Of a DNA stretch of 64,000 nt, positions 11,554 through 21,179 are shown piece after piece. Source of the DNA: Prorocentrum cordatum (Eukaryota > Sar > Dinophyceae > Prorocentrales > Prorocentraceae); NCBI GenBank assembly GCA_963575745.1, contig CAUYUJ010015294.1, positions 250,001-314,000 of the forward strand, in the 5' to 3' direction. The first letter of the stretch is position 1, and each line of letters starts with the position of its first letter. The position numbers were made by a program, and so were the translations under genes. The notes under the pieces were generated by a model. It saw only the letters and a program-made list of their open reading frames with translations. It made no database searches and had not been told where the DNA came from.

Positions 11554-11573
11554 CCTAGCCATTCTGGCTCAAG
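11554..11573 (+). other. Probable spliced-leader relic
   Basis: CCTAGCCATTCTGGCTCAAG matches the dinoflagellate SL (CCGTAGCCATTTTGGCTCAAG) except for loss of one G and one T-to-C change. It is followed immediately by ATG (11,574). An SL in genomic DNA directly before a start codon is what a reinserted, trans-spliced cDNA would leave. No target-site duplication was identified. Confidence 0.6.
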
Positions 11574-14100
11574 ATGGGCGTTCTTCAGGAGGAGCGTGTG
11601 GATACCGCTGGTCCGCGGCAGCCTTCCATATCTACTCCGCTGAACTCGCCTCGGTGCAGACGACCAGCAAACCAACATGTGTGGGCTATTCCGTGGTCCT
11701 CCACATCTTGGCAACATGGTGGGTGGCTGCTCACGGCGATGGATGGGACTGCCGAACACGGGTGTTGCAGCCACGGCCACGTCGATGGGGTGATTCCTAC
11801 AATACTCCAATGAACGAGCCCACCAACGAGCAACCAAAGCAGGATAAGTGGGACAATGGGACAAACGACGACGACGGTTGGCACACTGTGTCGAGCAACG
11901 CGAACCTGTTGTGCTCTCACTGCAATTTCCGCAAGAACCCAAAAAGGGCGCCTTGTTTTGCAAACGTTGTTTTCAACGCCTCGGCGCACAACATCAACCA
12001 GATCCCGTCCCCGAAGTTGCCAGCCAGACTGCCAGTAATACACGGGGTCCACAAAGGGCGATAATAATAACGAGGGTAGCAAGCAACCAAATCCAGAAAA
12101 CGACAATGACGGCACGGACCTTCCGCTCAAACTCCCCCCTGTGCCTCTTCCAACAATCTCTCCTGACAAGGCTCATCAACTTCAGCAGCTTGCGCAAGAA
12201 GCCGTCGACGCAGAAAGTGCAAAACGCTGCGCAGCCTTGGCAGCACGTACGGCTTCCGCTCAGAACGGCCCTACTGCCAGGCAAAGCCTTGCCATGATTG
12301 AGAAGCGACAAAAGCACCTCGAGAACCGCATCACCGCAGAATTCGACACGGTTGAGACGTGGCACATGTTCATCAATGAACTCGACGTTTAACTACACGC
12401 AGCATGCCAAGACGTACGAGACGCCCTCCACGAGATGCTGCATTAACACTGTGGGCTTGACGATGAGCCTACCTCGGCCACGCCAACATGGATTCGCCTC
12501 CGCAGAATGGACGAAGGAGGCGCAAAGCTAGCATCGGTTATTTCTGTCGACGACGTCATTGACGTTGAGGCTTGCAAGCAAGGCTGCGATATCAACGAAT
12601 CTTATTTGGCCGAGCTCGAGAAGCGCAAGAACGATGCTGCCAAGCAAATGTAAGACATCCTTCCGTCCTTATTCAAGGAAGCCATGGGAAAGGCGAACGA
12701 GGCACAAGTCGCACACCAGAAGCCTCGCTGCCAAGACGCGCAGTGGGCACCCGAATCAGAGCAGCAGGCCGCCGCCACAGGTGCTCGCTCCGACAATGCA
12801 GCAGCTCCTGCAGAGGTATCACCTGCATCAGGAGCAGCGGCAATTCGCTCTGGGGCGGCGCCAGTGGCTCGCAAAGATACCAATGCACGCGTTGCCAAGG
12901 TCGCAGACGTACAGGCTGCGCAGCACGAACAACCGACTCAACATCAAAAGCGAGGGCCGGCCCTCCTTTGTGCACACACCGTATACACCTGCGGGGGCGC
13001 AGTTGGAGAGGGGCTCGACTAGCGAGACACCCAGTGCATCTCAGAGCGGCTCCTCAGCGCTGTCTCCATCGATTCGACCAGCAACCTGTTGGACCTGCTG
13101 GGCGACACCTACAACAACCCAACAACACCTGAAGACCTTCTGCGATGTCCAACTCTACTGCGTCAGGGCAACGATGTGCGACGGCGTGGGATTTACCGCC
13201 AATGGAGTGGGGGCGTTCCCTGCCAATCCAACAAAGATCACAACAGCATGAGACGCACGCGGGAGGCAATCTTCTGTGGATGGGACTACCTCCAATATCG
13301 CTCCTGGACCAGATTGAGCGCAGCCACGTTGACGACAGGCGAGATGATCTGGAGTCATGGGCAGAGTCATGCATACATGATTTGAGAGGTGAGCAATTTG
13401 TGGATCCATCACAACAGTGCATCCCATATATTCGAAACTTTCTCAACTGCTGTTGCAATCCAGATCTCCAGCAGCGCGCCCTGGTAAGGTACGCGGCAAG
13501 TACTACTGTGGATGGATTGGTGCCCAGTTGTCTGGAGACGACCGTCTATCGAGCAGGCATGGCTCTTCGGCTCCACCAACCGACTTGACAAGAACGGAAG
13601 GGACCGCTTCATGGAAGTACACTGGCGGATTTTCACGGATTTGGGGAACATGCTGCGTGCTGTCCTTGGGGACGACGCCCCAAGACCTCCTGACGACAAA
13701 GCGCTCAACGGCAAAGCGCATCACGGCTAAGCGTGGCTAGTCACCAGTCGCGGAGACTTCGTTTGCAGCTGAAAACGTTCCAGAGCAAGAGGACAATTGT
13801 CCACACCACAGGATCTTCGACGAAGCTGGAAGGTGGGCTCGCGAACGCCTACACGAAGCAGGGTACGATGTTGACAGAGGTTGCAAACATTGTGATCTTC
13901 TATTTCCTGAGGCACTACTACATCAAACATGGCTCTGCAGAGACAGGCGTGGTGAAGAGACCGAGGCCAGCAACCTGCCTTTTCTGCGAGCAGCCGATGG
14001 GGCAGAAATGGATCCCTCTATATGGCTGCGAAGGCTCCCGCCAGCCAGCCCAATCAAACCTGTGCTCAGGCCTGGCGTTGGGCGTGAAGGTTGGTTTGTT
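11574..14100 (+). pseudogene. Degenerate coding tract behind SL relic
   Basis: Downstream of the SL relic the plus strand shows protein-like stretches that change frame. A CSHC at about 11,920 and an FCKRCF at about 11,960 (different frames) would together give a CX2C...CX2C finger. A helical Ala/Gln/Glu-rich segment ends at 12,392 (AHQLQQLAQEAVDAE, MIEKRQKHLENRI). An Ala/Gln-rich segment covers 12,684-13,022. Shorter frames continue to about 14,110. I recognise no enzyme domain. A zinc finger followed by a coiled coil suggests the N-terminal part of a LINE-type ORF, but a decayed host retrogene is possible. Confidence 0.3.
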
Positions 14101-14109
14101 GGAGATGGT

Positions 14110-14673
14110 TTAGGAGGCCGTCACTCCGAGGACATTTGCAGGCGTGGGGTAGGCTTCGGAGTTGCTTCGCTCCTTTGGAGGCCTGCCTCGTCCTGGGCCA
14201 TCTCCTCGGGCCCCAGTGCTCCACTCCAGGGTCTGAGACACACGGTTCCCAACGGCGAGATGCAGTGTTCTCGCGGTGGGATGTCGATGAGCTCGTTGGG
14301 CTTTTGGAAGTGGCGGGCCTGGAGGTAACGGCGGTGGTGGGTGATCTCCCTCTGTCTTGTAGGGTGGTATTGCCCTCACAACGTAGTCCCCTGTAGCCTT
14401 GTTTCGATACCTGAAGGTATCCTTGTTGTCGCTGGTGAAGTACCTTCTCCACGGGGGCTCGAGCTTCCAGTTCCCGGGATGTCCCAAGTATATTCCCTGG
14501 TGCTGGGGCTGTGGTAGTGCGCCTGCGCCATGTTGTTGTTGTTGCTGCTGCTGTTGTTGTTGTTGCTGCCAGAGCGGACCCCTCAAAAACTTAAGCCCGC
14601 CTTTCTGGCGGCGTTCCGCGGCGGTGGACGCATTAGACAATGAGGTGAAGAAACTGCTGCGCCGCGGCGTCAA
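14110..14673 (-). CDS. PolyQ-containing ORF, unknown
   Basis: A 187-codon minus-strand frame. It contains a Gln run encoded by the CAA/CAG complement of the GTT/GCT tract at 14,531-14,572, followed by a balanced, charged stretch (NWKLEPPWRRYF, NKDTFRYRNKATGDYV) and a proline-rich tail. The composition after the Gln run looks like a real protein. Its first 30 or so codons overlap the presumed 5' end of the DIRS-order element, so the true gene may have been cut by that insertion. Family not recognised. Confidence 0.3.
   Translation of the reverse strand: MTPRRSSFFTSLSNASTAAERRQKGGLKFLRGPLWQQQQQQQQQQQQHGAGALPQPQHQGIYLGHPGNWKLEPPWRRYFTSDNKDTFRYRNKATGDYVVRAIPPYKTEGDHPPPPLPPGPPLPKAQRAHRHPTARTLHLAVGNRVSQTLEWSTGARGDGPGRGRPPKERSNSEAYPTPANVLGVTAS
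14531..14572. repeat. GTT/GCT trinucleotide tract, left flank
   Basis: (GTT)n with interspersed GCT immediately left of the first gag-like sequence of the DIRS-order element. A GTT tract in the same orientation lies at the element's right end (20,212-20,292). Confidence 0.85.
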
Positions 14674-15350
14674 ACGCCCGTTTGTTTATTCGGACTTAAA
14701 GAAACTCTTGCCCATGTGGGCAGAGGTAAAATGCGTGAAGGATGCAACAGAGGACGAGGGCGCCGTCAGCTCGGTCAAATCCAGATCGCTGACATTCTCG
14801 CAATGGCATTCAGCGTTCGAGATGTGCGCGACAAGTTGCTTGCGCCGCGCGCGCAACTAAACGCGGCTTTCGCTTGCGCGCAGGCACGCCCTAGCCTGCG
14901 TCTGCACCGGTCAGATGTCGTTGGCCGCGACGGTCAGCCACCGTCAGATTGTCCTCAAGGCTCGCGATTCGCGATTCGCCAAGCGCTCAAGGGGTCGCGC
15001 GACGCGTGTGTTCTGCGCGCGGCCCGCGCCAGGTGGCCGCGCAGGCGCCGTGGGCCAATCGGGGCGGCCAGCTGGCGCTCGTATATGATGAGCTCTGCCG
15101 GCGCAACTGGGCTGAGAGGTCTACTGCGGGCGACGAAACGTTCAACGTTGAGACGGCCGTCGCTGCTGTGGATGCGACTTTGCTCCAGACAGCGGCAGCT
15201 GAGTCCGACAGAGGTGCGAAGGGGCGCGCGGCATTCCGCGGGGGCAAAGGCGGCAATGGTGGCGCCAGAGGCGGCGAGGGCAACGGCAAGAGCGCAAAGG
15301 GCGCCAGCAAGGGCAAGGCCTCTGGCGCGCCGGGGTGGCGATCGCGGTGA
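14600..15350 (+). pseudogene. gag-like ORF of DIRS copy 1
   Basis: Protein-like sequence runs in one frame to a stop at 14,860 (contains LTFSQWHSAFEMCATSC) and resumes in another (14,949-15,350) with VYDELCRRNWAER and a Gly/Lys/Ala-rich basic tail (GGKGGNGGARGG). A Trp-containing helical segment followed by a basic, Gly-rich C-terminus fits a structural, nucleic-acid-binding Gag. It lies 138 bp before the RT ORF in the same frame as it. At least one frameshift breaks the N-terminal part. Assigned by position and composition only. Confidence 0.45.
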
Positions 15351-15400
15351 CCACGAAGAGCCGCGGGCTAAGGGGGCCAGATATCAGGGGCGCTGACTTG

Positions 15401-15429
15401 ACGCGCGGCGCCTGGTAGGCGCCGCGCGT
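15401..15429 (+). other. Perfect hairpin between gag-like ORF and RT
   Basis: ACGCGCGGCGCC - TGGTA - GGCGCCGCGCGT forms an uninterrupted 12-bp, almost all G:C stem with a 5-nt loop. It lies 51 bp after the gag-like stop and 60 bp before the first ATG of the RT frame. Confidence 0.8.
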
Positions 15430-15488
15430 TCCGCGCGCGTGCGACGTCGGCCCCAGTCTATGTAGCAAGCGTTGCTCAGAGCCCGGAG

Positions 15489-17297
15489 GTGGCATTTGAA
15501 TGCCGCGGGGGCGAGGCTGTCGAGCTAATCGCAGGTTTCCCTGCGGAGCTCGAGGCCCCCCGCGCGGCGCGTCCAAACGATTGTCGCGCGCGCCGGCGCT
15601 GCGTTTCTGAAGGCCGCCAATTCGGCGGGGGTGCGCGCTGCGCCGCCCGCGCCGGCAGCGTTGCTGAGGAGTCGCGCCCGCGCGGGCCCACCCGCGACGG
15701 GCATGACTCGCGAACATTTGAAAAGGCGACGCCGCGGTCAAGCCGCGTCTCGAGGCGCGCGAGCGCCGCGTCTCGAGGCGCGCGAGCGCCGCGGCCCGTC
15801 GCGCGGCAGGCAAGCTCGTCACGGGTGTCGAGAAGAGGATTTGAATGTATTACCAAGGCACTTAGATATGGTATTCCTACCGCGCCTTCCCGGGGTATTG
15901 CAGAGGATGTGCAGAGCGCCATTGACAGGGGGGCGTCCATGGGATGCGCTGAAAGAATGCGCCACCGGGACAACGTGTTGTCGCGCCTGGAAGACTGGGA
16001 CCAAGCGCTCCGCCGGGACGGATCAGTGCAACGCTGGTTCGATGGCGCGGACGAAGCGACGAGAGCCATCTCCGACGGCGTCAACGGGAAGCCGTTGGCC
16101 GAGTTGCTCGACATAACGAGCTGCGGCGACCCGGGTGCGGCTGACTTGTTTCGCAGCGGCGCGTCTCTCCTCGGCGACTTGCCCCGCGCGGGAGCGGCCC
16201 CGCGAAGGCTTTTCCCCGGGCCCATCTCCGCCGAGACCTTGCGGGCCTCGTCCGCAGCGCACAACAGAGAGATTGTTTCGTCTCTGAGGGAGGATGCGAA
16301 CTCCTCGGCGCTGCGCGATGGCGCGCTTGCCGACGCAGCCATGTCGCGGATGACGTCTCCGGTACTCGTAGCCGATGCGGACCTCAGCAGGGTGCGCCTC
16401 TCGCCACGGTTTTCAATGATACTGGGCGTACAAGAGAATGGGACGCCAAAAACCTGTGTTGTGGACGACGAGTCCAGGGGCGGCGTCAACGCGGTGTGCC
16501 AGCCTGCGGAGCGACTGCAACTCGACGGCGCGGACGTACTCGTCGACGCGATACGCTTCTTTCGCGATCGGCATGGATGCGCGCCGGCTCTGTTCAAGGC
16601 GGACATAGATTCTGCCTATCGTCGAATCCCCTTTGCTCCTGAGCACAGGTGGGCCGCGTGCAGCACCTACGTGAATGGCGGGAACGCTTGGGTCACGGGT
16701 CATTTAGCGATGATGTTTGGAGCTCTGGCCGCGGTATTCGGCTGGGGCCGCGTGGGCGCAGCCCTGGCTCATCTCGCCCGAAAGCTTCTACGAATCGCTG
16801 CCCCCCGATACGTGGGCGACTTCTTTGGCCCGTGCGCGCCTGAAGCAAAAGAGCGCACCGTGGCCTCTCCGGCCAGACTCGTGCGTTTGTTGCTGGGCCC
16901 AAGAGCAATGTCCGACAGAAAGTTGGAGTGTGGCGACGGGCTGGGGATCTTAGGCTTGCACGTGTCGTCTTCTCTGACTGGCGTCCGCCTGTTCCCGACG
17001 CCGCAGAAAATGCGCAAATGGGTGCTGTTGATCAGGCAGGCGCTCGACGCCGAGAAGCTATGCGCCGGCCAGGCCAGCCAGTTCGCTGGCGCCCTCAGCT
17101 GGGCAGGGCAACGCTGCTTCGAAAGGCTAGGGCGTGCGATGCTCCAACCTCTGCTCTCGCAACAACATTCGCGGCGTGGCGAGGTCCGAGGACCGCTAGC
17201 TCTCGCGCTTTCCTGGTGGGCGATACGTGCTGGACCGCGGAATGCACCGGGCCAGGCCGTGGGTGCCGCCGGAACGGCAAGAGGCGCACCTTTTTGA
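15489..17297 (+). CDS. Reverse transcriptase ORF, DIRS type (motif C mutated)
   Basis: A 602-codon frame. The first ~110 residues are Arg/Ala-rich; the RT region spans roughly residues 300-520. Motif A is at KADIDSAYRR (catalytic D372). Motif C is YVGDFF (residues 441-446), where YVDDFF is expected, so one of the two metal-binding Asp residues is Gly. Between them is a motif-B-like GGNAWVTGHLAMMFGA. RT copies element RNA into cDNA; in DIRS elements the cDNA circularises and is inserted by a recombinase. The frame overlaps the RNase H frame by about 70 bp and ends in a TTT-TGA context. The real start is uncertain; the first ATG is given. One long uninterrupted frame despite active-site loss suggests fairly recent inactivation. 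Confidence 0.75.
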   Translation: MAFECRGGEAVELIAGFPAELEAPRAARPNDCRARRRCVSEGRQFGGGARCAARAGSVAEESRPRGPTRDGHDSRTFEKATPRSSRVSRRASAASRGARAPRPVARQASSSRVSRRGFECITKALRYGIPTAPSRGIAEDVQSAIDRGASMGCAERMRHRDNVLSRLEDWDQALRRDGSVQRWFDGADEATRAISDGVNGKPLAELLDITSCGDPGAADLFRSGASLLGDLPRAGAAPRRLFPGPISAETLRASSAAHNREIVSSLREDANSSALRDGALADAAMSRMTSPVLVADADLSRVRLSPRFSMILGVQENGTPKTCVVDDESRGGVNAVCQPAERLQLDGADVLVDAIRFFRDRHGCAPALFKADIDSAYRRIPFAPEHRWAACSTYVNGGNAWVTGHLAMMFGALAAVFGWGRVGAALAHLARKLLRIAAPRYVGDFFGPCAPEAKERTVASPARLVRLLLGPRAMSDRKLECGDGLGILGLHVSSSLTGVRLFPTPQKMRKWVLLIRQALDAEKLCAGQASQFAGALSWAGQRCFERLGRAMLQPLLSQQHSRRGEVRGPLALALSWWAIRAGPRNAPGQAVGAAGTARGAPF

Positions 17298-17985
17298 AGA
17301 CGCCCGTGGAGGGTCCGAGCCGAGGCTGGCCGCCGTTTTATTAATCGACGGCCTCGCCTTTTGGACTGGCGCCCCGCCGGGCGACGGCTTGCTGGCGGAT
17401 CTGGCGCCACGAAGCGACTCCCAGATCATGGCGCTCGAGTTGCTCGCCATAGCGCTAGGGCTGGCTACTTTCTGTGAAAAATTGGCACATCGTAGAGTTG
17501 CCAGTTGGTCCGACAATGTTGGGGCGGAGGCAGCGGCGCGCAGTGGCCGCGCCTCCGCCTGGGGCCACTCGCGAATTATTCGTGCTTTGTGGCACCTCGT
17601 CGCGCGCATCGGATGCGGCGCCTGGTTCGACCGAGCGCCGTCGGAAGTTAATGTCGTCGACCTCCCGTCGCGAGAGAAGTTCGAATTATTGCGTCTGCTA
17701 GGGGCGAACTTTGTGACGCCGCAGCTGAGCGCGGCGGAGTTCTCCGCTCCAAGCGCATTCCTTGCCCGCGCTCTCTCGGCGAGCGCGCGCCGGAAAGTGG
17801 CGGGGCGCAGTGCGGTCGCGGTCGCGCGCAGGCCACGGCGTGAAGCGCAGCAGAAAAGGTTTTCATTGCGGCCCCCCCGTTCCAGTGCGAGGCGAGCCAA
17901 GCCTCGCGCGGGCTGGGGCAGAACTGTCGCGCGCTTTGGCAAGTCTGAAATCGTTTGGGGAGTCGCGGTCTCGTCCCAGCGCTAG
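17227..17985 (+). CDS. RNase H domain of DIRS copy 1
   Basis: A 252-codon frame (the first codon is GTG, so it is probably entered from the RT frame). It shows the complete RNase H acidic set: D25 (HLFEDARGG), E71 (MALELLAIALG), D96 (SWSDNVGAEA) and D145 (VNVVDLPSR). The last ~100 residues are Arg/Ala-rich linker. It degrades the RNA strand after reverse transcription. It lies +1 relative to the RT frame. Either a single-base indel separated a former RT-RNase H polyprotein, or a +1 recoding event joins them. Confidence 0.75.
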   Translation: MLDRGMHRARPWVPPERQEAHLFEDARGGSEPRLAAVLLIDGLAFWTGAPPGDGLLADLAPRSDSQIMALELLAIALGLATFCEKLAHRRVASWSDNVGAEAAARSGRASAWGHSRIIRALWHLVARIGCGAWFDRAPSEVNVVDLPSREKFELLRLLGANFVTPQLSAAEFSAPSAFLARALSASARRKVAGRSAVAVARRPRREAQQKRFSLRPPRSSARRAKPRAGWGRTVARFGKSEIVWGVAVSSQR

Positions 17986-18053
17986 TCGCGCCGCCGCACA
18001 GATCATAGCGCTGCCGACGCAGGTTCGAGGCAGATCTCGGCCAGAGGAGAGCC

Positions 18054-19454
18054 ATGTTGCTGTTTCATGAAGTGCATAATGCCTTGCCAACGCTTCCACC
18101 TGTCACTACTTTCGCGCTGGTGGAGCTGCTGGGGCGACGCGATATACTCGCGCTGCAGGATCTGCAGTTCGCGCGAATCGGATGGTTTGAGCCCGTTCCC
18201 GACGCAGATAGTGAGCGAGGCGTCAGTCCCGACGCCCTGCAGAACAGCTCGTTGGCATTACTTAGCGAAGCGAAGAAATTACCTGCAGCCGCGCGGAGAG
18301 CGGGTGGCGAGCGCCCTCCCGCGCCTGACGCGCTCGAACGCGCGCCCCGCAGCCGCGGTCGCCGCGTCCGACGGAGAGCGGCCAAATGTGCAGACTTAGC
18401 CGCTGATTGCGGCGCCGTGCGGGATCTTGAGTTGGCTATCAGCATTGCGAGCCAGCGCGCGATTGTGCCGAGCGCGGGCCCTCGCCGCGAGGTGGGGGCC
18501 CTGCGGCAGGGGATCGCGCGGCGCGGAATAAGCGATTGGTCAAACTCTGCCAGGATGGGCCCAACGTGATGAGCGGCTTCCGCTGCCGGGCAACATTTGC
18601 GATGAGAGTGCTCGGCTGCGACGCGGAATCCATCGCCCCACCCGCGCCGGACGGCTTGGCGTTGCGGGGCGCGCGCTTTCGCTGCAAAGGCACATTCGAC
18701 AATTATTTCTCGGGGGTAAGCTTAGCGTGCGTCGTGTTGCGCGTGTCGGTCGATGCTTCTGCAGGCCCTGCAGTCGCGCGCGCTGCTCGAGCAGCGCGGG
18801 CGCGCAATATTTGCCAAGCTCGCCCAAAAAATGTTCATTCGCGAGGCGATTCTCGCGAAATTGCAGAAGCATCTCGCCCGCCAGCCATCAAGGCGCGCGC
18901 TGCGAGTGCTTCTCCTGACGGCGTATCTATTCTTTTTGCGCCTGCCCTCTGAAGCTCTTCCGACTCACGTTGCTCGTGCAAGCGATCCACCGAAGGCAGG
19001 CGGGCCGAAGTCCTGCCTGCGGCTTGATGACAATTCGATTTCGCTCACTCTGCGCTGGCACATGAACCGCGCCTCGCCGATCGCGATGTCGCGGGCCTGT
19101 TCGTGCGCGCGCTGCGAAGCAACGTGTCCCGTGCACGCGTTGGGCAAGTTTCGCGCCGAGGTCGAGTCCGGACAGCCTTTCGCGCATTTCCGCCCAGGCG
19201 TGGTCTTAACGGCGCTGCGCGCAGCCCTGCAAGAGCTCGGTGTGCCCCAGGATCGTGCGCATCGCACGCGCGATCTTCGCAGGGTTCACGCGCGGGACAT
19301 GGCCGTCCGAGGTTCGCGGCTGGCAAACATCCTACGAGCCGGAGATTGGCGTTCCGCGGCTTTCCTGTCCTATCTAAATAAAGACGAACTGGAGGCGGCT
19401 GCCATCAGGGAAGCGCACGGCGACCCGTGGTCCAGCGACGATGATGAAGGCTAA
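18054..19454 (+). pseudogene. Tyrosine recombinase of DIRS copy 1, frameshifted
   Basis: Coding signal runs in frame 3 from 18,054 to 18,569, moves to frame 2 around 18,600-18,740 (KGTFDNYFSGVSLACVV) and returns to frame 3 for the catalytic part (18,753-19,454). There, R63 (FLRLPSEAL) fits the box-I Arg. TRDLRR at 172-177 fits the HxxR box, with Arg where His is expected and R176 retained. W199 and Y207 (GDWRSAAFLSYL) fit the last box and the nucleophile. A CSCARCEATCPVH cluster near residue 120 could bind zinc. This enzyme would integrate circular cDNA without a DDE integrase. Two frame changes and the His substitution make activity unlikely. Confidence 0.65.
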
Positions 19455-19531
19455 AGGAGTAGCATTTTGGGCACCTCGCGCGAGTGCGGCGATGGGTGTT
19501 CCCTCGCGCGCCGGTGCAGCAAGTGCCTTGG

Positions 19532-19681
19532 GTGTCGCTGCGCCCGCGCGCTCCCGCGGGGCGCGGCGACGCGAGCAAGGCGTCGCGCGCCCGCCCCGCG
19601 GGTGCGGGCCTACCCAATGAGCAGCGCTCCCCGCGCTCTCCCCACCCCCCGCAAAGCTGTCTAGGGTAGTGTCTTTTGTGG
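19532..19681 (+). repeat. DIRS copy 1 terminal direct repeat, B1-like
   Basis: About 150 bp, roughly 93% identical by eye to 20,066-20,214. Contains an imperfect G:C-rich hairpin at 19,553-19,602 (CCCGCGGGGCG ... CGCCCCGCGGG) and ends in GTCTTTTGTGG. Begins about 80 bp after the recombinase stop. Confidence 0.8.
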
Positions 19682-20065
19682 GGCAGAACACTACGCAGCT
19701 TTGTTCGTTGTTGCAAAAACGCGTACCTAGAAGCGTTTCTCCGTCCTCCCCCCCGCCGCGGGCACCGCGAATCGCTGCGCGGTCCGCGGGGGGGGGTGGC
19801 GGGTGGGGCGGTTGGGTAAGAGGTTGGAAGAGGGGGGCGCGCCCAAGTCCTAGTGTACTTCGTGTTCTGGGTCTTGGCCCCCTTCATGACTTTCTCCCCG
19901 CGGTGGGGGGAAGGTGAACATACCGCGCACGACGCGCGGCGCAGGGGCGCGCAACGGCCAATCGCGAGGCCTACGCGCCTTCGCACGCGCGTCGCCTTGC
20001 CGCGGTAGCGGCGTTCTCCTTTCCCCTCACCCTTCGCCGCTCCTGTGGTTGGGGCGGGTTGCGGA
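19682..20065 (+). repeat. DIRS copy 1 spacer, A2-like
   Basis: 384 bp between the two direct repeats, in the position of A2 in split direct repeats. I found no second copy near the 5' end of the element, so the A assignment rests on position only. Confidence 0.4.
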
Positions 20066-20214
20066 GTGTCGCTGCACCCGCGCGCTCCCGCGGGGCGCGG
20101 CGACGCGAGCAAGGTGTCGCGCGCCCGCCCCGCGGGTGCGGGCCTGCCCAATGAGCAGCGCTCCCCGCGCTCCCCCAACCCCCGTAAACCTGTTTAGGGT
20201 AGCGTCTTTTGTGG
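20066..20214 (+). repeat. DIRS copy 1 terminal direct repeat, B2-like
   Basis: 149-bp partner of 19,532-19,681, with the same hairpin at 20,087-20,136 and the same GTCTTTTGTGG end. It runs directly into a GTT/ATT trinucleotide tract, which marks the right edge of the element. Confidence 0.8.
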
Positions 20215-20246
20215 TTGTTATTGTTGTTATTGTTGTTATTGTTGTT

Positions 20247-20291
<45 letters not shown>

Positions 20292-20292
20292 G
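20212..20292. repeat. GTT/ATT trinucleotide tract, right flank
   Basis: (GTTGTTATT)n then (GTT)n, starting at the last bases of the DIRS copy 1 right repeat. 20,293-21,130 contains short direct-repeat fragments (AAGGACGC motifs near 20,590-20,700, CTCGCGATT-type motifs near 20,500-20,850) but no gene I can name. Confidence 0.9.
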
Positions 20293-21044
20293 AACTCTCA
20301 CTACAGAAAAATATTTACTGTTGATCCCCCCCTTGAATGACCAGTGTTCTTTTTTTTGGGGGGGGGGGAGTTGAAGTGCTCCACCCGGGGCTCGCACCCT
20401 GTTTTGTACCAGGGAAAATCACCAAGGTCTAACTGGGCCCGTGGCCCCTGGTTTACAACAACAGCGGCTCCCGCCAGATACGTCCTCACAATTTATTCCC
20501 AAATCGCGCTCCCGCGCGGGACTTCCTCAATATTTGTATACGAATCGCGCTCTCGCGTGGGATTTCCTCGTACAGTCAAACACCCTAATAAGGACGCGCG
20601 GTAAGGACGCAAGACCCTTGGAAGTCGAAGTTGGGATTTTTGGGCGGCGGACGACGAAAACCTCAAGGACGCAAGAGCAAGGAAAAACAAGGACGCAAGG
20701 GTACCCTGAGCAACATCGCGCGTCCTTATTAGGTTTTTGATTGTAATTATTCAGACGATGCGCCCGAATCACGCTCTCGCTTTGGCTTTTCTCGCGATTT
20801 ACTTGGGAATCACGCTATCGCTCGAGACTTCCTCGCGATTCATGCACGACCCACGCTTCAGCAACCCGCCTGCTCGACCTGGTCGCCTGGGCCTGCCTTC
20901 CCGACCTGCCCGCTATGTGTCGGCCCACCCGATCTGCCCGTCTGGTTCTACCACTTGTTTTCTGCTCCTTGCCCCCCTCCTGCTAATTTGTCTCGTGCTC
21001 CATGCTTCTCCCTCCCTCTTCCACCCGTCTTCTCTTCCTTTGCT

Positions 21045-21144
21045 TTAGGGGCCGTACAAAATGCACGTGGCAGGTAAGGAAGATATACCCCCAAGGGGAT
21101 ACGATCGAAGACGACGAGGGCGGGTCAAGTGGTTCTTGTTGTTC

Positions 21145-21179
<35 letters not shown>

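Larger units (their letters stand above)
14573..20214 (+). mobile_element. DIRS-order retrotransposon (copy 1)
   Basis: Plus-strand order is gag-like (about 14.6-15.35 kb), RT (15,489-17,297), RNase H (17,227-17,985), tyrosine recombinase (about 18.05-19.45 kb), then two related ~150-bp direct repeats (19,532-19,681 and 20,066-20,214) around a ~384-bp spacer. RT plus RNase H plus tyrosine recombinase instead of an integrase defines the DIRS order. The terminal layout fits the B1-A2-B2 part of split direct repeats; I could not find a matching A1 upstream. Frameshifts and an RT active-site substitution indicate a dead copy. Confidence 0.75.
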
